Positions 16,853 to 22,356 of a stretch of 64,000 nt of DNA are shown piece after piece. Source of the DNA: UBA2450 sp045226015 (lineage in GTDB: Bacteria > Bacillota_I > Bacilli_A > RFN20 > CAG-826). The stretch spans positions 20,549 through 84,548 of the forward strand of contig JBGVBY010000021.1 of the NCBI GenBank assembly GCA_045226015.1, given 5' to 3'. The position numbers and the translations under genes are program-made. Numbering within the stretch: the stretch's first letter is position 1; each line of letters begins with the position of its first letter. The notes beneath the pieces were generated by a model. That model had not been told where the DNA came from. It saw only the letters and a program-made list of their open reading frames with translations, and made no database searches.

Positions 16853-17712
16853 TGACTTACCGTGAAAAATATTTTGAACTAGAAAAAAATAAGAACAAAT
16901 ATTTAAACCTTAATGTGATAAAACTGCTATTAGAAGACGATGGCGGTTTTTCTGATTTTTTTAACCTCATTAAACATTTTGATGAAGAAATTAAAGATGA
17001 AGAAAGACTAAATCAAAACATTGATAGAGTTAACTCTGGAGAACCAATTCAATATGTTCTTGGATATGCTTATTTCATCAATTCAAATTATAAAGTTAAT
17101 AATGATGTTTTAATACCAAGGCAAGAGACAGAAGAGCTCGCTGTTGGAACACTAAAAATGATTGTTAAAATGTTTGGCAAAGAGCCAAATATTAAGATTG
17201 TAGATATAGGAACTGGTTCCGGAATTCTTGGAATATACCTTAAAGAATATTTCGACAAATCTACTGTGATTTGCACTGATATTAGTGAAAATTCCTTAAA
17301 AATTGCTAAAGAAAATTCTGAATTACATAATGTCAAAATTGATTTAAGACAAGGCGATATGTTAGAGCCAATTAAAGATGAATCAGATATTTCAGTAATC
17401 ATCAGCAACCCTCCTTATATACTTAATAAAGAAACTGTAGATCCTCAAACACTTAAATACGAACCACATCTCGCATTATTTGCAAATCCAGTTGAAAAGT
17501 ATTACCATAAAATTTTAAAAGCAATTGACCTAAACTTAATGTCAGACAGATTCTTGATTGCCTTTGAAATTGGAGAAAACATGGAAGAAGTGTTAACCCA
17601 CTTATTAGAAAAAAACTATAAGGGAATTATGTATAAATTTGAAAAAGATATTTACGGAAAAACAAGATTCTTATATATAGTTAAAGATGAAGGAATTTCA
17701 TATGAAGCCTAA
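16852..17712 (+). CDS. prmC: Release factor glutamine methyltransferase PrmC
   Basis: PrmC methylates the glutamine of the GGQ motif in RF1 and RF2. The Rossmann SAM-binding motif VDIGTGSGILGIYL and the catalytic ISNPPYI motif are present, and the N-terminal domain contains PIQYVLGYAYF and the VLIPRQETEEL segment typical of the family. Length 286. It is coupled to prfA by a one-base overlap, and the tsaC start lies inside its last codons. Confidence 0.95.
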   Translation: MTYREKYFELEKNKNKYLNLNVIKLLLEDDGGFSDFFNLIKHFDEEIKDEERLNQNIDRVNSGEPIQYVLGYAYFINSNYKVNNDVLIPRQETEELAVGTLKMIVKMFGKEPNIKIVDIGTGSGILGIYLKEYFDKSTVICTDISENSLKIAKENSELHNVKIDLRQGDMLEPIKDESDISVIISNPPYILNKETVDPQTLKYEPHLALFANPVEKYYHKILKAIDLNLMSDRFLIAFEIGENMEEVLTHLLEKNYKGIMYKFEKDIYGKTRFLYIVKDEGISYEA

Positions 17713-18298
17713 CTTTATAAAAGCAAAGGAAACATTAGATTCGTCTAAAGTAATTGCCTTCCCAACAGAAACAGTAATGGGCCTAGGCGTTTATTTTGAT
17801 GATTTTAAAGCATATGAATTATTAAATTCCATTAAGAGAAGACCAGAAGACAAACCATACACCCTTATGTTAGGAGATACTAATAGTATTAAAAATTACG
17901 CATATGTAGATGATAGAGCAAAAAAGATCATTGACTCTTTTATGCCTGGCGAAATAACAATATTACTTCGTTCAAAGGAATCCGTTCCACATTATGTTAC
18001 TCACGGAACAGGTATTATAGGGGTTAGAGTGCCGAACAAATCTGATTTACTTGAGCTGCTTAACTTTGTTAAAAAACCTTTATTGGTACCGAGCGCTAAT
18101 AGAAGTGGGGAAAAGCCTGCTATGAGTAGCGATGAAGTTAGAGAAATATTTAAAGATGAGGTATTTATAGCAATAGAAGGTAAAGCTATAGGAGGAGTAC
18201 CATCAACTTTAGTTGACCTAACCGATAAAGAAGTTAAAATTTATAGAGAAGGCAATATAAAACTTAAAGATATTAAAAATGTCTTGGGAGAAAACTAA
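17702..18298 (+). CDS. L-threonylcarbamoyladenylate synthase (TsaC/Sua5)
   Basis: Makes threonylcarbamoyl-AMP for the t6A37 tRNA modification. Motifs: IAFPTETVMGLGVYF (about 20-34), KRRPEDKPYTLML, PGEITILLRS, GVRVPN and PSANRSGEKPA. Length 198, so it is the single-domain TsaC form. The start is placed at 17702, which has an AAGGA ribosome site 7 bases upstream; an ATG at 17687 lies before that site. The order prfA-prmC-tsaC-rpiB mirrors B. subtilis prfA-prmC-ywlC-rpiB. Confidence 0.93.
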   Translation: MKPNFIKAKETLDSSKVIAFPTETVMGLGVYFDDFKAYELLNSIKRRPEDKPYTLMLGDTNSIKNYAYVDDRAKKIIDSFMPGEITILLRSKESVPHYVTHGTGIIGVRVPNKSDLLELLNFVKKPLLVPSANRSGEKPAMSSDEVREIFKDEVFIAIEGKAIGGVPSTLVDLTDKEVKIYREGNIKLKDIKNVLGEN

Positions 18299-18299
18299 T

Positions 18300-18737
18300 A
18301 TGAAAATAGCAATCGGAAGCGATCACGGCGGTCTAGAATACAAAAACGCTATAAAAGAACACTTAAAAACAAAAGGATACACAGTAATTGATGTCGGCAC
18401 TAATTCAAAAGATAGTTGCCACTATCCAATCTTTGGAGCCGAAGTAGCTAAAAAGGTATCTTCAAAAGAATGTGATTATGGTGTTGTTGTATGTACTTCT
18501 GGAGAAGGCATATCAATAGCAGCCAACAAAATTAAAGGTGTTAGATGCGGCATTGCTTATAACGATGATGTCGCTAGACTAATGAGACAACATAATAACG
18601 CCAATGTCATCTCCTTTGGACAAGCATTCATGTCTTTGGAAGATGTATTAAAACGAGTTGATATCTTCTTAAATACAGAGTTTGAAGGCGGAAGACATCA
18701 AACAAGAGTTGATCTTATCAGCGATTTAGAAAAATAA
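18300..18737 (+). CDS. rpiB: Ribose-5-phosphate isomerase B
   Basis: RpiB/LacAB-family sugar-phosphate isomerase interconverting ribose-5-P and ribulose-5-P. Signature IGSDHGGLEYKNAIKEHL (4-21), the catalytic-Cys segment VCTSGEGISIAANK and RHNNANV-like region RQHNNANVISFG are present. Start at 18300 gives 145 residues, normal for the family; the ATG at 18279 lies inside tsaC. The GGGAG ribosome site lies in the tsaC end. Confidence 0.93.
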   Translation: MKIAIGSDHGGLEYKNAIKEHLKTKGYTVIDVGTNSKDSCHYPIFGAEVAKKVSSKECDYGVVVCTSGEGISIAANKIKGVRCGIAYNDDVARLMRQHNNANVISFGQAFMSLEDVLKRVDIFLNTEFEGGRHQTRVDLISDLEK

Positions 18738-18758
18738 TTAAGTTTTTAAAACTTAAAT

Positions 18759-18785
18759 AGTCCCAACTGGGACTTTTTTTATTTT
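18759..18785 (+). terminator. Intrinsic terminator after rpiB
   Basis: Stem AGTCCC/GGGACT with loop AACT (18759-18774) is followed by a run of T. It closes the prfA operon and marks the left edge of the unusual comFA-upstream region. A 14-base palindrome, ACTATTTAAATAGT, follows at 18812-18825. Confidence 0.85.
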
Positions 18786-18870
18786 TTTTGAATAAAAAAT
18801 CGAATTTTCTCACTATTTAAATAGTAAGGAGATGTTTTAAACATTTGCTACAAAACAAACAGGAGGAAAC

Positions 18871-19002
18871 ATGATAAAAAGAAACCGAAACCGAAAAGCA
18901 ATATTTGAAAGCAGATGTAAAAAGCCTTTATTGAAAGGAAAATTTTACCGAGTGTTAGACTCTACTAACAAGAATCATTCAAAAATAATAAATAAAAAAT
19001 GA
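18871..19002 (+). CDS. Small lysine/arginine-rich protein, 43 residues, unrecognised
   Basis: A short ORF beginning MIKRNRNRKAIFESRCKKPL and ending HSKIINKK, preceded by a very strong AGGAGG ribosome site eight bases upstream. No family is recognised. It is strongly basic with a single Cys. Its TGA stop runs directly into the first decayed comFA copy. It is the first of three small basic ORFs in the accessory stretch between rpiB and comFA. No clear promoter was identified. Confidence 0.5.
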   Translation: MIKRNRNRKAIFESRCKKPLLKGKFYRVLDSTNKNHSKIINKK

Positions 19003-19100
19003 GCAAAAGAATTATCAGGCAGACTTATAGAGAACAATAAAAAGGAATAGATAGTTTGGTTTTTGCCGTATGTGGTTCCTCAAAAACACGAAATCCATAA
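19003..19100 (+). pseudogene. Decayed copy 1 of the comFA Walker-A segment
   Basis: This segment aligns base for base with the intact comFA region at about 20660-20746. One frame reads KELSGRLIENNKKE and stops at 19048. After a one-base deletion the adjacent frame continues IDSLVFAVCGSSKTRNP-stop at 19098. The intact gene reads KELSDKLVENYKKGIDSLVF-AVCGSGKT. The P-loop glycine is replaced by Ser. After the P-loop the sequence leaves comFA and enters a leader (AAATCCATAAC-AAAAAGGAG) shared with copy 2. Confidence 0.8.
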
Positions 19101-19115
19101 CAAAAAGGAGAAAAT

Positions 19116-19457
19116 ATGAAAGATAAATTTAGATACAACAAGAAAAGAAAACACTATTCATACATTTTTAAAATTAAAAATGGTTATTGCTCTAACATCT
19201 TACTTACAACCCAAACTGAATCTATTCATAAAAAACATGGACAAACAAAAATAGTGAGGAACATCAAATTGTATAGACATCCTAACTCTAGGAAAACTAG
19301 TGTAATCGTTTTTATTTATAATCACCCACCATACATAGATGCAAAAGAGTCTTTTGATGATAAAAGGTTAGATTGGAAATGGGATATAAATGATAAACGC
19401 AATGTTAAGAGGCTTAAGAATTACAAGAAGTACAAAAAATATTTTGAAAAGAAATAA
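19116..19457 (+). CDS. Small basic protein, 113 residues, unrecognised family
   Basis: A lysine-rich protein starting MKDKFRYNKKRKHYSYIFKI and containing RHPNSRKTSVIVFIYNHPP, then ESFDDKRLDWKWDINDKRN. The C-terminus is almost entirely Lys, Tyr and Arg. An AAGGAG ribosome site precedes it, in a leader nearly identical to that of the next small ORF. No family can be named. The style recalls short proteins found on mobile elements of gut Firmicutes, which is only an impression. It lies directly downstream of decayed comFA copy 1. Confidence 0.55.
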   Translation: MKDKFRYNKKRKHYSYIFKIKNGYCSNILLTTQTESIHKKHGQTKIVRNIKLYRHPNSRKTSVIVFIYNHPPYIDAKESFDDKRLDWKWDINDKRNVKRLKNYKKYKKYFEKK

Positions 19458-19540
19458 AAAAATCGGTGATGAACTCCAGCTAACGCCAGGTATATCTAAC
19501 CGACATGAATATTTAATCACATGAAAGGTGGCGACGCAAT

Positions 19541-19615
19541 ATAGAAAACTATAAGAAGGGGGTAGACAGTTTAGTTTTTGTAGTGTGTGGTTCCCCAAAG
19601 ACACTAAATCCATAA
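19541..19615 (+). pseudogene. Decayed copy 2 of the comFA 5' end and Walker-A segment
   Basis: This copy joins the comFA start region (GCAATATAGAAA, as at 20481-20491) directly to the Walker-A region, with about 200 bases of the intact gene missing. Read from ATA 19541 it is open: IENYKKGVDSLVFVVCGSPK-TLNP-stop, against ENYKKGIDSLVFAVCGSGKT in comFA. The P-loop Gly is Pro. Downstream, the leader AAATCCATAAC-AAAAAGGAGG is shared with copy 1. The reading frame remains open, so a 24-residue peptide is possible but unsupported. Confidence 0.75.
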
Positions 19616-19630
19616 CAAAAAGGAGGAAAT

Positions 19631-19948
19631 ATGAAAAAGTTTAGAAGACATTTTAGGATTTATTTCAAAAACAACCATCCTGCATATATTGTTGATGAAG
19701 AAGGAAATACCTACGTATTTCATAGAGTAACCCATTCAAAAACATCAGGAGGTAGAAAGAACTGGATAATTAAAAAGAACCCCATCAAAGGTGATAATAA
19801 AACGATGAATATTGTTAAAAAAGAAGAAAGAGACAAAAAAGCCAGATTCAGTATGTTTGAAATTGAATTAAAAAATGGTGTAGATGTCTCATATCCAGAC
19901 ATAAAACTGACAAGGGAACTGTTAAAGAAAAAGAAAAACAAGGGCTAG
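19631..19948 (+). CDS. Small basic protein, 105 residues, unrecognised family
   Basis: Begins MKKFRRHFRIYFKNNHPAYI, then DEEGNTYVFHRVTHSKTSGG and RKNWIIKKNP, with a C-terminal part containing FEIELKNGVDVSYPDIKL and a run of lysines. A strong AAGGAGG ribosome site precedes ATG 19631. Internal pattern HPAYI...HRVTHSKTSGG is distinctive and should retrieve homologues; I cannot name the family. Its stop overlaps a hairpin (19939-19952). Confidence 0.6.
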   Translation: MKKFRRHFRIYFKNNHPAYIVDEEGNTYVFHRVTHSKTSGGRKNWIIKKNPIKGDNKTMNIVKKEERDKKARFSMFEIELKNGVDVSYPDIKLTRELLKKKKNKG

Positions 19949-19958
19949 CCTTGTTATT
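19938..19958 (+). terminator. Weak terminator-like hairpin at the end of the 105-residue ORF
   Basis: Stem ACAAGG/CCTTGT (about 19938-19953) is followed by TTATT only, so termination is uncertain. It includes the TAG stop of the upstream ORF. Confidence 0.35.
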
Positions 19959-20325
19959 AGAGTTAAATATCTTTGCTTTTCATAACTCTATTCTTGAAAA
20001 CCAAGTCGCAATATGCCAAGCATACCCTTGCTTGACGCAAAGCACATATTACTTTTCACCAATTACATAGGGGTGATTTTGATGAACTGGACTCCTTTGA
20101 CACACCTGTTATTTGCTGAAGGTGGAACTCTGTGGTCATTAGCCACTAGTTGCCTATTTCGATCGTGTCTGGTATCCGGAATTACGCATACAAGTCCTAA
20201 CTTTGCACCCGGTAAATTATTCAGGGAGGTTTAGACCATTGAATCAACGATTCATAATTGGCTGTTTAATTGAGTTTTAATCAAAACTAAGTATCAGCTT
20301 CCTTAGTACAGCTCAATTAATATAA
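19957..20325 (+). ncRNA. Putative large structured RNA upstream of comFA (raiA-motif candidate)
   Basis: This stretch is visibly richer in G+C than neighbouring genes, has no convincing ORF, and contains many pairable segments. An 8-bp helix TAGAGTTA/TAACTCTA (19958-19965 with 19983-19990) opens it. Hairpins CAAGC/GCTTG (near 20018) and GTGGT/GCCAC (near 20133) follow, and CCGG pairs near 20177 and 20210. At the 3' end a 9-bp helix TTAATTGAG/CTCAATTAA (about 20266-20274 with 20312-20320) encloses two hairpins, GTTTT/AAAAC and CTAAG/CTTAG, as a three-way junction. The raiA-motif RNA is known from Firmicutes near raiA and comF genes, so it is my leading guess, but I cannot recall its consensus well enough to confirm. 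Confidence 0.5.
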
Positions 20326-20360
20326 CAAACGTTTGATAAAAATGAAACAAGAAATAAAAA

Positions 20361-20448
20361 AGTCCATTAAGGACTTAGTGCATCGGGCAGATCGAGCTGC
20401 CAATTGGTGCGCGGTTGTCTGAGCCTATTCAGCTCTGCGTACAACTTG
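20361..20448 (+). promoter_or_regulatory. Structured 5' leader of comFA
   Basis: Three successive helices occur just before the comFA ribosome site. The first is AGTCC-ATTAA-GGACT (20361-20375). The second pairs GTGCATC with GGTGCGC around an inner GGCAG/CTGCC hairpin (about 20379-20412). The third pairs GTTGT with ACAAC around GAGC/GCTC (about 20414-20445). None is followed by a T-run. It could be a riboswitch-like leader, part of the upstream RNA, or an RNA-binding protein target. Confidence 0.4.
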
Positions 20449-20485
20449 TGAATATATTAAATCAAAAGAAAGGAGATGTTGCAAT

Positions 20486-21640
20486 ATAGAAACTTATAAA
20501 TGTCCTGTTTGTGGCAATACAGATATTCATTCGATCGGAACGCTCAACGGCAAGCCTTATTGTCGTAGATGTATTTCATTTAAAGGCGAAGAGGTAGAAC
20601 ACAAACAATCTTATCCAAAGAAAGCACCTATACATCTTGAATATGAGTTATCACCTGAACAGAAAGAATTATCAGACAAGCTAGTTGAGAACTATAAAAA
20701 AGGTATAGATAGTTTAGTTTTTGCGGTGTGTGGTTCAGGAAAGACAGAGATAATACTCAAAGTCGTTCAATATGTACTTAATTGTGGAGAAAAAGTTGCG
20801 TTTGCGCTTCCAAGAAGAGATGTATGCATAGAAATAAATAATAGGTTAAAAGAAATTTTTATTAAAAATACAATTGCATGTGTATATGGAGGTCATACTA
20901 AAAGAAAAATTGCCGATATCGTTGTTTTAACAACACACCAATTATACCGTTATAAACGTTACTTCAATTTAATAATCTTAGATGAGATAGATGCGTTCCC
21001 TTTTAAAGATGATCCAGTATTAAATTCTATGTTTTTTGGAGCTTTAAACGGTCATTATATTATGATGAGTGCCACTCCTCCAAAAGAATTAATTAATTAC
21101 TTTTCAAAAGAAGGAAAAGACATATTAAAACTAGACATTAGATTTCATAGACATCCTTTACCAGTCCCAAATATTAGATCAAATAATACTATCTTCTTAT
21201 TTCTTATTCTATTAAAGGAATTAAGAAGATTTATCAAAGAGAAAAAACCAGTATTTATCTTTGCTCCAACAATAGAAGAATGTGAGAAATTGTATCGATA
21301 TATATCACTATTTATCAGAGGAGGAAATTATGTACATTCAAAACGAATTAATAGATCTGAAATCATAAATTCATTTAGACTTGGAGCATACAAATATTTA
21401 GTTACTACATCAGTATTAGAAAGGGGCGTAACAGTCAGAAATTTACAGGTAATTATCCACAAAAGTGACAGTTTTGTCTATGATTCTGGTACTTTGGTGC
21501 AAATTTCAGGAAGAGTGGGAAGAAAGAAAGATGCACCAGAAGGAGAAGTAATTTTTCTAGCAAACAAAATAACAAAGGAGATGAGAGATGCAGTTAGTGA
21601 AATTGAAGACAAAAACAAATCATTGCAAGATGTGTTTTAA
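20486..21640 (+). CDS. comFA: ComFA-type DNA uptake ATPase (late competence protein)
   Basis: ComFA is a DEAD-box-like ATPase that helps pull single-stranded DNA inward during transformation. An N-terminal four-cysteine zinc site (CPVC...CRRC, about residues 6-32) precedes Walker A VCGSGKT (about 81-87), a LPRRDVC segment, Walker B as LDEIDAFPF, motif III MMSATPP, and a C-terminal helicase domain with LERGVTV and QISGRVGRK. Length is about 384 residues, shorter than B. subtilis ComFA. No ATG, GTG or TTG exists in frame between the upstream stop (20420) and the GTG inside the P-loop (20726). I place the start at ATA 20486, ten bases after AAAGGAG. The end overlaps comFC. Confidence 0.85.
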   Translation: METYKCPVCGNTDIHSIGTLNGKPYCRRCISFKGEEVEHKQSYPKKAPIHLEYELSPEQKELSDKLVENYKKGIDSLVFAVCGSGKTEIILKVVQYVLNCGEKVAFALPRRDVCIEINNRLKEIFIKNTIACVYGGHTKRKIADIVVLTTHQLYRYKRYFNLIILDEIDAFPFKDDPVLNSMFFGALNGHYIMMSATPPKELINYFSKEGKDILKLDIRFHRHPLPVPNIRSNNTIFLFLILLKELRRFIKEKKPVFIFAPTIEECEKLYRYISLFIRGGNYVHSKRINRSEIINSFRLGAYKYLVTTSVLERGVTVRNLQVIIHKSDSFVYDSGTLVQISGRVGRKKDAPEGEVIFLANKITKEMRDAVSEIEDKNKSLQDVF

Positions 21641-22253
21641 AGAGATAAATGACAACTCTTTTTACAACATAATTCACAAAGATAATTTACTATGTGAATC
21701 GTGTTTTTCAACTCTAAAGGCGAGGTTTATAAAATTCAAAATCAACAATATAGAAGCATTATCAATTTATGAATATGATGAAACAATCAAGAAACTGATT
21801 TATACATTCAAGGGATGTTACGACTATGAGTTAAAAGACATGTTCTTAAATCGATATAAAACATATCTAAAACTTAAATATTGGGGATATAGTCTAGTTA
21901 CTATTCCTTCTAGTGATGTAGACGATCAAAAAAGAGGGTTCAATCACGTTAAAGAAATGTTCTCATTGCTTAAAATGAACAGACTAGAAGTATTAGAAAA
22001 ATGTTCGCGGGAAAAACAATCATCAAAATGCAGTAAAGATAGGTTAAAAATTGATGAGATATTAATCTCTAAAAATATCGAACAAGTTAAAAATAAGAAA
22101 ATCCTAATTGTAGATGATATTTATACGACTGGGGCAACAATGTTTAAAGCAATACAACTAATAAAAAAGGGGTGTCCTAAAAAGATTAAGGTCTTAGTGG
22201 TAGCAAAGACTATTGAACTAGACAAACGAAATAACAAAAATGAACGTTCCTAA
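21588..22253 (+). CDS. comFC: ComFC-type phosphoribosyltransferase-like competence protein
   Basis: ComFC partners ComFA in DNA uptake. The N-terminal zinc ribbon (CKMCFKE...CESC, about residues 13-38) precedes a PRTase-like domain with the PRPP-binding signature KILIVDDIYTTGATMF (about 168-183). Length 221 fits the family. ATG 21588 has an AAAGGAG ribosome site and lies 53 bases inside comFA, so the two are coupled. In B. subtilis, raiA/hpf lies between comFC and secA; here it does not. Confidence 0.9.
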   Translation: MQLVKLKTKTNHCKMCFKEINDNSFYNIIHKDNLLCESCFSTLKARFIKFKINNIEALSIYEYDETIKKLIYTFKGCYDYELKDMFLNRYKTYLKLKYWGYSLVTIPSSDVDDQKRGFNHVKEMFSLLKMNRLEVLEKCSREKQSSKCSKDRLKIDEILISKNIEQVKNKKILIVDDIYTTGATMFKAIQLIKKGCPKKIKVLVVAKTIELDKRNNKNERS

Positions 22254-22265
22254 TATTTACCAAAA

Positions 22266-22300
22266 TGTATTAGTCAAATCTAATACAAAAATGATATATT
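22266..22300 (+). promoter_or_regulatory. secA promoter with overlapping inverted repeat
   Basis: A perfect 8-bp inverted repeat TGTATTAG-TCAAAT-CTAATACA (22266-22287) covers the -35 region of a candidate promoter whose -10 is TATATT (22295-22300). No T-run follows, so it is more like an operator than a terminator. A palindrome CTTTTATAAAAG lies further down in the leader. Confidence 0.35.
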
Positions 22301-22356
22301 AGATAGCGAACGAAATTTGATTCTTTTATAAAAGAAAGAGAACGGAGGTATATTAA

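Noticed and set aside
20013..20234. A 73-codon ORF between the 105-residue ORF and comFA
   Set aside because: It lies in the G+C-richer structured region, has no ribosome site, and its composition (many Leu, Pro, Ser, Cys) is unlike every other gene here. An RNA explanation fits better.
18786..20480. Prophage or insertion sequence in the comFA-upstream stretch
   Set aside because: No transposase, integrase, terminal inverted repeats or structural phage genes are visible. Only small ORFs and comFA fragments occur.
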